Source: Panorpa germanica (taxonomy: Eukaryota > Arthropoda > Insecta > Mecoptera > Panorpidae). Taken from it: a DNA stretch of 64,000 bases. Below, in pieces: positions 51,455 to 63,165 of the stretch. Numbering within the stretch: position 1 is the first letter of the stretch; the number at the start of each line of letters is the position of its first letter. The notes below the pieces were generated by a model. That model did not search any database. It had not been told where the DNA came from and was given only the letters and a program-made list of their open reading frames with translations. The stretch is from assembly GCA_963678705.1 (NCBI GenBank), contig OY783218.1, positions 10,302,152-10,366,151 on the forward strand. Reading direction: 5' to 3'. The position numbers and the translations under genes were made by a program.

Positions 51455-52434
51455 AATGGGCTTGTGTCGTCATTTTTTAGTGGTCGATTTTTCAATTATT
51501 GATTGAAATTGATGTTAATAAATGTGTATTGGCGTGTCTATTTTATTAAATATCTAAATATAATTCTAATTAAAAGTTTGAATTGTAGTTTTAGTGCTAG
51601 AAATGGTCGGCCATATTTGTATGACGTGAAATGCTTTTTAACGTCAGTTATTTGTTGAGTAGGTCAGTGCTGTGGTAATGTTTTGTAGCTGTTGGTAGTC
51701 AAATACTCAAGTCAAATCAAAGAATAATAAGTTTTTATTTTATTTAACCCTGCTAAGGGAGACATAATATTTTGGCTGATATAGATATTTTGAAATATAA
51801 ATACATATATAGCAGAGATTTCCCAGTAAACAATTTGGTGAAGTGTCTTATTTGGTGAAGTTCGAGTCACTCGTACAATTCTATTCTAACGCTTTACAAG
51901 TTCTCTACCTGTCACAGATTTTGTGTTAGTTTTTCAAAATAATATTCTTTCTTTTTCCAACATCATTCATTAAGTATTTCTGTTTCTTTCCCACATGGGT
52001 ATATTTTTATTATCCGGTCATAAATCATAAACCTACTCCGCTTTTAATTCAGCAGTGAACCGTCGTTGCAATGTCTGTAGCTCATAAAAAGGACCTTTCC
52101 TTTGAACGACTGAATAGAAAACGAACACGTTCCAGACAAAAAATTCATGATACGTAATAGAAATTAAGTAGAATTTACTCCAAAATGTTTACTGGGTTAT
52201 GAGCTGTAAAGTTGGTAACCGTACACAAGGATTGTGATGTCACATACACTTGGAATGTGTACAACGTTGAATCCCTTTAATAATTAAAGAGACAAAATGA
52301 CTTTCTTAATTGTTAATATCTCCCAACATATAAGGAGTTATTAAAAAATAATTGAACATTTGAGGTTCTAGTAACCCACTTTATCAATATATAGTATACT
52401 TTATAGAAATTAAGACATAGGACACAAGCCCATT
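51455..52434 (+). mobile_element. M1 MITE copy 10 with a nested M2 element
   Basis: M1 termini at 51455 (AATGGGCTTGTGTCGT) and 52434. At GCAGAGATTT|ATGAGCTG the copy is interrupted by an M2 element (51822-52196). M1 sequence resumes precisely afterwards, showing that M2 inserted later. Short subtype (GTACACAAGGATTGTG junction). Confidence 0.92.
51822..52196. mobile_element. M2 TIR element (D), internally deleted, nested in M1
   Basis: CCCAGTAAACAATTTGGTGAAG start and CCAAAATGTTTACTGGG end. The outer parts match element C with about 450 bp of its interior missing. The junctions share only TT with the M1 host sequence, so the target duplication is at most 2 bp (TT). Confidence 0.88.
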
Positions 52435-53458
52435 TTGTATGTGTGTAAAAACACATGCGTATTTAGGACAGTCTTAAAAAAATTACTATCCTGTATGGAG
52501 AGCACGTAACGTTTGTCCTTAATACCCGACTATACTTTTGCCTACGATTTTCACTAGTGAACTATCATAGCATTCTTTTTAAAGAATATTATCGGAATAA
52601 TATTTAAATTGAGTATTAAAATAACACTAATTATACGCTTAGCTTAATGAGCTGATATTGTAATTGTACTTGCAATGCTTTAATTTTGTTATCATGTAAT
52701 GTGGTAATTTATAAATAAATAATTATATTTGTGGGAAGACCAAGACTCTGACCTTTAGAAAGATATGTATAATAAATATTTTGCAGCAGTTCTATTAGCA
52801 TACGATATCATAAAAAAAAAAATGATTTGTGTATCAGGTTGAACGATATTAAGAAATATAACCTTGTGGATTTCCAAGTTTGGTTTATTTATTTCATGTT
52901 TACACTGTAAAAACCAGTTAAATAATGGTTTATAACAAATTTATTTACAAATAATGTTACATTTATATAAGTAATATGTTATGTTGTACAAGTTACCTTA
53001 AATAATTGTAACATTTTCATTAAACAAAATCTGCTATTTTTTTAACATTATTTGTTTATTGTGATAATAAAATGATTTCGTAAAAAGCATTAAAGACTTC
53101 AGTTTATTGTGATATGGTATTTAACAGTTATCCATGAGTGAATGTTTTTAAAGTAGGTATATATTTATTTAATAAACGAACAACAAGAAAGGTGCAAAAC
53201 TGCACGACAGCGAGCGAGAGCTTTGTCACTTGATACTGACTGCTGTGTTTTCGGGTTCGGTCTTTAAACCAGAGTTATATTTTCCGAGTTTGGTTGCTAT
53301 TAAGTTAAATTGATTGAGTAGAGTTCAGCACATATATGACACCACAAAAACTATCATAGGAGGTCGTCCGTAATATGACTTAGCATCGGAAATAGGCTGA
53401 CGTTAAATAATATAGTTTTACATATATGTAGTTATAATAATATAACAGTTACCTGTAT
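52435..53458. other. Upstream region of the lysozyme-like array
   Basis: No gene seen. The segment at about 52825-52895 (GAACGATATTAAGAAATATAACC, TTGTGGATTTCCA) is also present at 56085-56150 upstream of the second lysozyme-like gene. This suggests the duplication unit included 5' flanking DNA. Confidence 0.55.
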
Positions 53459-53505
53459 TGCAAACCATCCTTTTATTGTTGATAAAAATGACTTAAATAT
53501 AAATA
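53459..53505 (+). promoter_or_regulatory. Conserved upstream element and TATA box, lysozyme-like 1
   Basis: TGCAAACCATCCTTTT (53459-53474) is followed about 20 bp later by AAATATAAATA (53495-53505). The same element stands at the same place before lysozyme-like 2 (56687-56702), and a variant before gene 3 (59509-59524). Confidence 0.6.
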
Positions 53506-53591
53506 CAAGTTTTATAGTTAAGTGTCTATCATTCTGCAGACGAATCATCAACTGTAAACACAGAACTTGATATATAAATAACTTATTAAAA

Positions 53592-54403
53592 ATGGGCCGT
53601 TTGTGGTTTAGTCTTTTCGTTGTATTCTTTATTGTGTATCACAATGAAGCTAAAATATACGACAGATGCAGTCTGGCTACAGAGTTACATGATAAAGGTG
53701 TACCTGCCGATCAAATAAATAACTGTAAGTATTTAAAAGTAGTAAATAAAAATTATTCTCTGCTGACACGTTGTTTTTAGTTGATATATTATTTTATTTT
53801 AACCACTTCATGAAATGTGTGTATATTTTGGCTGTTTCATGTCGTGGCGTAGATGTTAGAAAGATTGCATACATACCAGGCGTAGCGGAGTCTGAATATT
53901 TCTCACTTTTAAATCAATAAGAACTATTGAAATATGTTTTTTGTATATTATATTTATGTTTCGAATATGATTTAGAGAAATTGTTTGAAAGATCTATTTT
54001 CTTTTCAGTTGTTTGTCTCATAGAGCATAATTCTTTTGATACAAGCTGGACCGGTGGACCTTACGGAGACGGAACTAGAAATTTCGGAATATTCCAAATT
54101 AACAATAAGAACTGGTGTGATATTGGTCAAGACGGAGGAAGTTGTGACATTGACTGCAATTGTAGGTTTATTTAATACGAATTAAACGAAAAGAAACATA
54201 CATATGAATGATTAATATTAATATCTTGTTATTTTTTAGTGTTTAAAGATGACGACATTACCGATGATTTAGCATGCGCTAAGAAAATTCTGCGTCAACA
54301 TAAATTTCAGGCATGGTGGGTATGGAGATCACATTGTAAAACCAATCTTCCAGATCTCAGTTATTGTTACTCTGGTGCAAGTGTTGATGATGAGCTGGCG
54401 TAA
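53592..54403 (+). CDS. c-type lysozyme-like protein 1 (no catalytic acids)
   Basis: Three exons: 53592-53724, 54009-54161, 54240-54403, encoding 149 residues. Signal peptide 1-20 ([20 protein letters not shown]), then a GH22 lysozyme domain with all eight cysteines: DRCSLA, VCLIE, NWC, GSC, DCN, LACAKK, SHCK and YCY. The fold motif [11 protein letters not shown] is intact. Aligned with active c-type lysozymes (CxxEHES...DYGIFQIN), the catalytic Glu is Asn52 and the catalytic Asp is Asn69 ([10 protein letters not shown]), so muramidase activity is not expected. Insect lysozyme-like proteins of this kind have been linked to immune recognition or binding to bacterial surfaces; its role here is inference. 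Short acidic tail. AATAAA at 54577-54582. Intron positions match genes 2 and 3. Confidence 0.93.
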
Positions 54404-54823
54404 GAAATGTTTGTCAGACATTGTCACAAATTGTCTTAATTAATTATAATAATCTCCAACTTGTATCCAGTAAAGTAATTACAAAATTAAATTCTAATTT
54501 TAATTAAATAACTTGATTCCACAAAATGTCACCCTACTGCAAGAGACAATGTATACAATTATTTTATATGTTAATTAATAAAAGAAGTTTTTAGGTTATA
54601 TTTTTTAATGAGCAATAATTAATAAATATGAATAAATGTTTTTGTATTTTAAAAGTGCTTTTTATTTCTGTACGATTCTAATAATACATTCTGTGGTTAA
54701 CAGCGTTTTCTATACAGAAAATGTTGCCTCCACTTTGCGATCATTTTTCATGATTCTTTCGATAGACAAGATTTAGAGATTTTGCAATAAACTTTAAAAT
54801 ATTTCAACTATATTCTTGAATAA

Positions 54824-55375
54824 AATGGGCATGTGTCCTCATTTTTTAGTGGTCGATTTTTCAATTGTTGATTGAAATTGATGATAATAAATGTATATTA
54901 GCGTGTCTATTTTATTAAACATCTAAATATTGATGGATTTTAACGTCAGTTATTTGTTGAGTAGGTTAGTGCGGTGGTAATGTTTTGTAGCTGTTGATAG
55001 TCGAAATATCAAGTCAAGTCAAAGAATAATAAGTTTTTATTTTATTTAACCCTGCTACGGCAGACATAATATTGAAATTTGATTGTTCCTTGAAATAGCT
55101 GTAAATAATATTTGATATTTTGATATATAAATACATAGCAGAGATTTATGAGCTGTAAGGTTGGCAGCGATTGTCATGCACGTCACATGCATTTGGAATG
55201 TGTACAACATTGAATCCCTTTAATAATCAAAGACATAAAATTACTTTTTTAATTGTTATCTCTTAACATTTAAGGAGTTATTAAAAAATAATTTAGCATT
55301 TGAGGTTCTAGTAACCCACTTTATCAATATATAGGACAATTTTATAGAAATTAAGACATAGGACACAAGCCCATT
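54824..55375 (+). mobile_element. M1 MITE copy 11
   Basis: Left end AATGGGCATGTGTCCT (one change), right end intact. Internal deletion around the CGCTAGAAATGG region. Lies between lysozyme-like 1 and 2. Confidence 0.9.
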
Positions 55376-56452
55376 GAAACAACAAAGTCTATCTAATATT
55401 TCAATTTCATTTATGCAACGTTGGACGCATCGTGTGGTCGATGCTGGAACTATGTGTATCCAATGTCGTATGTGCAACGTTCATGTTGGAAGAAGTTCGG
55501 GCTGTTGTCTGTCTTTTGACCCGCGTCAAAAGAGATTTTTTACCTCTAATACACACTTGATCCACATGTCATGCACTGTTGCACGAATCGTCCAACAAAG
55601 GAAGGTTTTATACTTGAAAGTTTCTTTATTTACTTAAAAGTTTTTGTTAAACAGTGTCAGTGTCATTAATATCAACAAATTAATAAAATAAATAAATCAT
55701 TCGGATCAAATATTTGTTCCACCGTGTAGTAGGAAACTTGGCTCACACGTAGGAGGCAAACATTTGTATCAAACGTTCACCGCATCTTAAGTATAGTCTG
55801 TGATGTTAACTAGGTGCGTTATCCTACATTGCGACAGTGCTGCTATTTACCAAACTATACCAACTATCTCTGGGTGTTATTCCATAATTATCTATTTGCT
55901 TGTAGTTGGTACGTCACAATAATTAAGGTTATGTTAATAGTTATCATAACAATTTAATTTTAATTAATACCTATTTGGATTTAACAGTTTAATTATATTT
56001 ATGGAAATACCTAGCCTTTAACCTTACGATTATATACTAGTTAATAATCAATATTATAATTAGCATAAGTTAGAATTTAGAGATGATTTGTGTATCGGTT
56101 TAAACGATATCAAGAAGATAACCTTGTGGATTTCCAGAATTTTGTTTTATTTCACTACAAGTCTACCACAACAAAAAAAGTTATATATATAATCTGGAAA
56201 AACCACATTGCGGTGTCAAGTACGAAGAGTGTGTTTGCAAAATATGGGTTTAATAGCTTATCAATAAATAGCTAAAAAATCGTTTGCAAACTTTCCAAAC
56301 ATAATAAATATAAATAGTAAATTGGAAGCTACATTCGCATTTAATGAGTTTTAGAATTCGAATTTAGAGTTAATTTAAGGTAATACCTTATTTATAAGCT
56401 TAAAAATTTTTGAAGAAAAAATGACTTATTTATGAGGAGTAGGATGAAAGAT
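55376..56452. other. Spacer between lysozyme-like 1 and 2
   Basis: No supported gene. Block 55985-56025 (ATTTATGGAAATACCTAGCC, TTTAACCTTACGATTAT) recurs at 63598-63638, and block 56085-56150 recurs at about 52825-52895. These are remnants of the flank duplicated with the lysozyme-like genes. Confidence 0.5.
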
Positions 56453-56615
56453 AATGGGCTTGTGTCCTATGTCTTAATTTCTATAAAAGTGTACTATATA
56501 TTGATAAAGTGGGTTACTAGAACCTCAAATGTTCAATTATTTTTATAATAACTCCTTATATGTTAAGAGATATTAACAATTTAAAAAGTCAATTTGTCTT
56601 TTTAATTATTAAAGG
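56453..56615 (-). mobile_element. M1 MITE copy 12 (truncated)
   Basis: Reverse-oriented M1 terminus and about 160 bp of 3' subterminal sequence, cut off near AATTATTAAAGG. Followed by a (GA)n tract at 56645-56668, directly upstream of the lysozyme-like 2 promoter element. Confidence 0.85.
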
Positions 56616-56686
56616 TTTTTTTATATCTTCTAGAATGTGGGATAGAGAGAAAGAGAGAGAGAGAGAGTATACACTATATATAGTGT

Positions 56687-56733
56687 TGCAAACCATCCTT
56701 TTCTTCTACATATGCAATCTGCAATTATAAAAG
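56687..56733 (+). promoter_or_regulatory. Conserved upstream element and TATA box, lysozyme-like 2
   Basis: TGCAAACCATCCTTTT (56687-56702), then TATAAAAG (56726-56733), about 23 bp apart. The element is identical over 16 bp to that of lysozyme-like 1. Confidence 0.65.
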
Positions 56734-56816
56734 CCGGTTTTGTGATTGTTATTTGTAAACACTGAGCAATTCTCTATATATAGAAAACATAAGGAAGTTT
56801 TTGTTATTATTTTAAA

Positions 56817-57928
56817 ATGTTTCGGTTGTGTTTTGGTATTTTCGTTGTTTTGTTTGTTGTGTATGAAAATGAAGCTATAACATTTGACAGATGTACTCTG
56901 GCTAGAGATTTAGATAGTAGAAATATACCCCGGGATCAAATTAATCAGTGTAAGTCTTTAAAAGTATATAACTTGTAAATATTTCTAGTCTTACTAAGAG
57001 TTAAGTTGGTAAGAGTATAACTGAAGTATAATAATTCTAAGTACAATATATTTTTACTTGTAATTAATATACTTTTACTAAAAGTGAGGTTAGAAATTGA
57101 CAGTCTGTGCGTAAACTCTAGTTTACGCCATCTGCTAAAGTCGGTGTAAAAATACTATCGCTTAATTAGTGCATAATATATAAGTGGCACCACTGTTGAC
57201 AAATCCATATTATATTTAGATAGTACTAACCTTCAAACGATATGTGTCAAAATTTCATGACATTTCGACCAGTAGTTTATGAATTACAGTAGTTTTAGTG
57301 ACGCTACTTTTATAATTTGTAAAACGATGTGATAACACATTTCCTTTAAACATTTTCTTCAAGAAATTCAAGCCAAAGCGTTTTATATTACCGCGCCAAA
57401 TTCAAATATTCGTAAATATTTTGTTTTCAGATATTTGTCTTGTTCAGCATAATTCCTTTCAAACAAACTGGTCTGGGGGACCTTATGATGACGGAACTAG
57501 AAGTTTCGGAATATTTCAAATTAACAACAGGATTTGGTGTGACATTGGCCAAGATGGAGGAATCTGTGACATTGATTGCAATTGTAAGTTTGTTAAATAC
57601 AGTATAATTATTAAATAATAATGGCAAATAAAATTGCATTGACAATAGTTAAGCTTATATTTGCCAATATTAACTAACAAATGAATATCACACTAAGACA
57701 TCAGAGAAAAAATTATATAATTAGGCCTAGATATTTATACTATCTTATTTTTTAGTATTTAAAGATGACAACATCGATGATGATATAGTTTGTGCTCAGA
57801 AAATTCGTAAAAGATTTTCGTTTGAATCTTGGCCAGTTTGGAAAGAGCACTGCAAATACAGTGAACCAGATGCAAGAGGTTGCTTTCTCGGTGGGGATGG
57901 AGAAGACGACGATGACGAATTCAGCTAA
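56817..57928 (+). CDS. c-type lysozyme-like protein 2 (no catalytic acids)
   Basis: Three exons: 56817-56949, 57431-57583, 57756-57928, encoding 152 residues. Signal peptide 1-20 ends NEA, then the GH22 domain with eight cysteines (DRCTLA, ICLVQ, IWC, GIC, DCN, VCAQK, EHCK, GCF). GIFQINNRIWC is intact. The catalytic Glu position is Asn52 (CLVQHNSF) and the Asp position is Ser69 (TRSFGIFQIN). The C-terminus is a strongly acidic tail (GEDDDDEFS) absent from ordinary lysozymes. Exon sizes 1 and 2 (133 and 153 bp) equal those of genes 1 and 3, showing tandem duplication. Non-enzymatic binding function likely, by inference. Intron 1 contains a dispersed repeat. Confidence 0.92.
57150..57330. repeat. 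Dispersed repeat shared with 19345-19510
   Basis: Reverse-complement match to the repeat in hexosaminidase 1 intron 4. No termini or coding capacity recognised. Confidence 0.65.
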
Positions 57929-58184
57929 AAATATTTTTTTAATTTAATATTTTCTAAATTTGGCTATGTATTACCCAAAACTGTTAGCCAAACTTGGACA
58001 AGTAATTTAGAAAATATAGATCTATGAAAAAATTAATGTGCAAATGTTTTTTATTTAAACGGTGGAAAATAATATCTTTACGTTCATATCTTTAGGTTCA
58101 GTGGGTCAGGGGTCACTGATTACGACTGTGCTGCAGACTGTAAATACGATTTTACAACACGCTGCAAAACCTCACTAAGCTACA

Positions 58185-58667
58185 GTAGCCTGTAGCCTAT
58201 GTCTTAATTTCTATAAAACAGTACTTTATATTGATAAAGTGGGTTACTAGAACCTCATACGTCCAATTATTTTTTAGTAAATCCTTATATGTTAGGAGAT
58301 ATTAACAATTAAAAATGTAATTTTGTCCCTTTAATTATTAAAGGGATTCAACGTTGTAAAACATGCCCACTTCCGCAAAGTTGCTATCTCATTTATACAA
58401 CAGAGCGTAAAAGAGATAGCATATTCAACACAGAAGTGTTATCCATAGAAAAAATAACTGACCTACCATTAATAGTATAAAAATGTTACGTCATAAATAT
58501 GGCCGACATCTGTAGCGCTAAAACTACAATTTGAATTTCTAATTGCTATATCTCCGTTAACATTTAGGTATTTATTAAAATTGAAAAGCCAATATACATT
58601 TATAAACATCTATTTCAATCAACAATTGAAAAATCAACCACTAAAAAATGAGTACACAAGCCCATTA
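58185..58667 (-). mobile_element. M1 MITE copy 13
   Basis: Reverse orientation, with left terminus eroded (TAGCCTGTAGCCTATGTC) and right end GTACACAAGCCCATT. Retains the hairpin module (TATCTCATTTATACAACAG...TAAAAGAGATA). Confidence 0.85.
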
Positions 58668-59507
58668 TTATGTGCTTTCATTTAACTTGCTGATAATATT
58701 TGTCTGTCATCATGGTCACAGCTTATGAATTGATTATTCAGTTATTTCTTGTAATAGCAATATATATAATCTAACTATAAATTATATGATAAATTATGCT
58801 TCTCCATTTTAATTCAACAATTAATTACTTTCTGTATATTATATACTTAAATAAAATATTTTATTATTTTAATTTTATATTCTTTCCTTTCTTTTAAATG
58901 TATACTTGTCCTAACCTGTTATTTATTTATTAGTTCATGTACTTTTAGAACTTATTGGGTGCCTTCCACTAAGCGTTAACAACGTCCAAAATATTGGAAA
59001 ACGTCGCTAATGACGTCATTAATATCGCTCATGCCAAGCTCACAACGACCCATCTGAAGAGTTGGGTCGTAGTGGTCGTTGTTGAGCATTTCGGCGCAAT
59101 ATTTAAACATAACGCAAAACTTAAAGATGACGATGCCAGAAAAATTTACTTTATATGATTCGGAAAGAGATATTTTATTGGATTTTATTTTATTATATAA
59201 TTATGTTAAATAACCTTATTAAAATTCATATTTAACTGCCATTTTTACACTTTTCCTCATACCATAACCTAACTTAATAAATAAACAATGTTCATTATCA
59301 TTTAGAATATATTTTTTTTATGAGAAATTTCAGTCTTTATAATTTGTCAGTTTATATAAAAAATTATTTGTTGTTATGTGTAAAATAAATATGGAACTTG
59401 AAATGAAATTCAATCCATACACAAAAAACAGTCGTCGCTTGCGACGGGGGTAAACTCTAGTTAAAAAGATAAAGTCTGAATGGACAGGCAAAATAGCCAG
59501 CTGGTAT
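58668..59507. other. Spacer between lysozyme-like 2 and 3
   Basis: No gene supported. The patch at 58957-59105 (starting GGGTGCCTTCCACTAAGCG, with ACGACCCA/TGGGTCGT complementary words) is less AT-rich and could be a decayed transposon end, but no matching partner end was found. Confidence 0.45.
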
Positions 59508-59508
59508 T

Positions 59509-59540
59509 GTAAACCAACCTTTCTCTCTTAACGTAAAATA
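59509..59540 (+). promoter_or_regulatory. Conserved upstream element variant, lysozyme-like 3
   Basis: TGTAAACCAACCTTTC (59509-59524) aligns to the TGCAAACCATCCTTTT element of genes 1 and 2. A weak TATA-like GTAAAATA follows at 59533-59540. Confidence 0.5.
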
Positions 59541-59635
59541 ATCCTGTTTAATTAACAGTGTGGCATTCCTCTGTTAACATCAGTAGGCAACATTTCAAAC
59601 AAGATACGCACAAGCCAGTTTATATTAGTTTAAAG

Positions 59636-61901
59636 ATGAGACGTTTGCGGTCTGTTATTTACCTTATTTTGTTTGCCGTGTATGACAATGAGGCTAAAGA
59701 ATTCAGCAGATGCAGGCTAGCTGTAGAATTAGACAATAGGAGTTTAGATGAGGACCAAATAAAAAATTGTAAGTATTTGAAACTTTGTAAACATTTCATT
59801 GATTCATTTTATAACCTTACTTTTATAAATTATTTGTTGATTTTAGTTGTGTGTAGAGTTAGTTGTTTATATAAAAAGTTAACCCTGCGTGTGAATACTA
59901 TATTGTTTGAGACATGGTGTGTACACTGGATCTTTGAGGGAACAGTTGAGTTTTTCGAGTTTTCTAAGCTTTCAAAGAACTTGAAAAAATTCTGAATTAC
60001 TTCTTGAAGTGTCTATTACATGGTCCAGAAGTTGCCAAAGTCCAAAGTTTAAAACCGTTGTTAATAGAAATTGACAAATAGTGAAAAACGTGGAAAAAAC
60101 GGAATATTGTTAAAAAATTCATAACTTTAAAACAAACAAATATTATGAAAAACGGTTGTAGACTTTTTTTTATCTTAGACTATAAGCTTTGGAAAGAATA
60201 TAGTGTCTTTGGCGTGGGCTCCAATAAGTTGAATTATTTGTGCACCTGAAAGTGTAAAAATTTTACGGATTCAGGCATGTCATAATAAACGGATTATTCG
60301 GCACAAAATAAGTTTTTATTGATGAAAATACAAAAGTTATGAAATAATAATTAATATTAGTTAATTATAATTAGTTTCAAAAAGAGAATTTACGGTGCGC
60401 AACCGTTGAATTGTCATCCATCTTCAAAAACTTATTGTAATAAAAAGATGAAGTAATAAAAAAAATCTATATATATAATCTAAGAAATAATATATTAAAT
60501 TACATACAACATTTATTTTAACTATGAAAAAACTGTAAAACAACGAGAAAAGTAAAAAAAGTACATTTACTAACATTGGAAAATACTAACGTCGTGTGTA
60601 CTGACCCTTTTAGGGAACTTTAACTGGCTCGCCTTTGCAAGTAAACTGCCAGATCCGGACGCTGCTGGAACTTTAAGTCCCTACCACTACCTAGATTTTT
60701 AGGGGGCATAGCGTGCTTCATGCTCTGTACTCATGAGAGAGAAATATGAGTTTAAAATTTCAACTGTTCCTTAAAAGACCCAGGGTACACACGTAGGGTT
60801 AACTATACTTTGATAGAAATTTCAGCCAAGTTTTAAATATTTGTTTGTATTTTGTAGTCATTTGTCTTGTGGATTATAATTCCTACTATACTGACTGGAG
60901 CTGTGGGCCCTCGAAGGACGGAACCAAAAAGCTTGGAATATTTCAGCTTAACGATAGAGATTTATGTAAATATGGTGAAAGAGGAGGAGTGTGTTACATG
61001 GATTGTAACAGTAAGTCTCTTATAGTGCGCTTTTATTTAAGACGTTGTCCTTTCAAAATTTCAATAAAAATTAAAATTTCACAATTCAACTGAATAATAG
61101 TCAATATCCCAGATAAAAAAGCAGTTTCAGATTTTTAAGGATTTTTTTAATTTTTCGGGCAAATTTTTCAATTTTTCTTTCTCTAAAAACCATTATTCAG
61201 ACTATTACGAACATCAAGGACGTCAAAAGTCTTAGAATTTTTTCTCTACGAAACAGGATATCATTATTTTCATTTGGATATGTTAATTCCCAGTAAACAT
61301 TTTGGAGTCACTTCGCCATCATATTGAAGATGCGTATGATTTTTTGTCATGAAAGAGTTCAGTTTCCCACAGTCGTTCCTATGAAATGTCTATTTTATCG
61401 GCTGCAAATGGTGAAACCACTCCATCAGTCGGAATACAAATGAAGATAAAGTTGATGCGAACTATAATTGACAAGACACTTCACTATATTGTTTACTGGG
61501 TTCAATATTGACGATTGGCTTATGCATATTATATAGTAGCAGGCATATACTTATCCAGCGAAGGGATATTTCTTTAAGGGCGTCACTTTTTACCACCTAT
61601 GTATCTTCAATGTCAGACTTGACCAGATTTACACATATAAATATCTTTTTGTATTTTAGAATTTACGGATGATGACATAACTGATGATTTGGATTGTGCT
61701 AAGGAAGTTTTAAGAAGACATGGCTACGAGCACTGGGAAGTGTGGAGAAAAAATTGTAAATTAGGTCCTCCAGATGTTAGATTCTGTTACACTGACACTG
61801 GTAACGCTGAGGAACCAAATCTTTATACTGACAACAAATCTACTTTATTCAATCGCGTAACCAGCAGACCCAGCGGTGGGCATAAGGTTTTTGATGTGTA
61901 A
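59636..61901 (+). CDS. c-type lysozyme-like protein 3 (no catalytic acids, C-terminal extension)
   Basis: Three exons: 59636-59768, 60858-61010, 61660-61901, encoding 175 residues. Signal peptide of about 20 residues (ends DNEA), GH22 domain with the eight usual cysteines plus an extra one at residue 60 (DWSCGPS). The catalytic Glu position is Asn52 (CLVDYNSY) and the Asp position is Lys69 (TKKLGIFQLN); the fold motif is the most diverged of the three (FQLNDRDLC). A tail of about 40 residues after the last Cys (FCYTDTGNAEEPNLYTDN...) is unlike normal lysozymes, which end soon after it. AATAAA at 61919-61924. Fast divergence under an open frame suggests a new role. The start was chosen by the signal peptide and by alignment with genes 1 and 2; an in-frame upstream Met at 59558 would spoil the signal peptide. 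Confidence 0.9.
61289..61500. mobile_element. M2 TIR element, short form (E)
   Basis: CCCAGTAAACATTTTGGAG to TTGTTTACTGGG, 212 bp, flanked by TT on each side, in intron 2 of lysozyme-like 3. The interior matches copy A. Confidence 0.82.
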
Positions 61902-62519
61902 ATGTCTGTATTCATTTTAATAAACCAACATTTAAAAAAATCTGAATCAATCTTTTATATTTTGAGAATAATACACGTGCAGTAAGTGCACCATTAATCT
62001 TAATCAAATTATACAAATAAGTTAAGTAGGCTTGTATCATCTTTAAGTTTTTCTGAATAAAGAGTAAGATTTTTTTACAAAATAACTAATTTACTATATC
62101 GAAATTATAAGCGCATAACCCATTTAAATAGACTTCGCAAACGCTTCCTGTTAACCCGCTTTTTGATTGCGAAACCGAAATTTATAACAGCAGTGACCAT
62201 GAATAGATCATTCTTGTTGTCGGGATACAAAGTTTAAAAAAAAGAAAAACATTGTTAGTGGCGATAAAAAGTTACGTGCCTAGGAAGCTTGAGATATTAT
62301 AAATAATAAAAAAAAAACATTTAAATTGTGACATAAAAGTTCATTCATAAGTTTCATCATGCATTATTTAACTACTCTTCCTCCTTTTAACGTTATATCG
62401 CACATAGTGGACCTCTCTCTCTCTCCCTGCCTTTGACGTTACTCATTTTTAATCATGCTCTCTTTTAGTTTTATATTCTTTTGCTTATGAAAAAGCTTAA
62501 AGCTTATGGGAGTATTTGT
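61902..62519. other. Downstream of the lysozyme-like array, no gene seen
   Basis: AT-rich apart from a short CT-rich run at about 62411-62428. No coding block. Confidence 0.5.
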
Positions 62520-63163
62520 CACACTTTGCTGATCGCTATAGCGACCTCTGTCTTAACAACGCTGGATAGAATCTTCGTTTAAATACATTATATTCGGGGA
62601 TTGAGGGAGACACCGTCTGTCTATTACCATTAAAGAAATATTTGTTGAAAAAGGATAGCATATACTTTAAACATACTGTACTGAACGAAATACTATACAA
62701 GTATACAAGTGTAACGGTGAAAAATATATTTTACTTGTCTAACCGCATCTCGTTTCTTTCTCACTTAGCACTTTGATTCTTCACTTTGGAATAAAAGGAA
62801 TGAAAATGAACTAAAAAAAATATATCCAAGTGTGAAAGAAACAACTGCTACTTAATGAATGATGTTGGAAAAAGAAAGAATATTATTATGAAAAAAATTC
62901 TAACAACTAACACAAAATCTGTGACAGGTAGAGAATCAATTTGAACTAAAAGCGACTTTTTTGTACCACTTTTGAACTATTAACGAACTTGCTAAGACTA
63001 CTTATATCAGATTTTATTTCACAAAATCTTGACAGGTAGGGAATAAATTTGAACTAAAATTGGTTTCTGTGTTGTTGCTTCGAACTTGTAAAGCATTAGA
63101 ATTGAAATGTACGAATGACTTGAACTTCACCAAGCCATTCTACTTCACTAATTGTTTACTGTA
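62520..63163. mobile_element. M2 TIR element, long form (F), reverse orientation
   Basis: The reverse complement of much of element C, including CGGGGATTGAGGGAGA, AAAAAGGATAGCATATACTT, GTATACAAGTGTAACGG and the TTCACTAATTGTTTACTG end. The other terminus is missing or eroded. Confidence 0.7.
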
Positions 63164-63165
63164 TA

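Noticed and set aside
53592-54403. Lysozyme-like 1 as an active lysozyme because it has a Glu after CLI
   Set aside because: The Glu at residue 50 aligns with the non-catalytic Glu of the CxxEHES motif; the catalytic position two residues later is Asn52.
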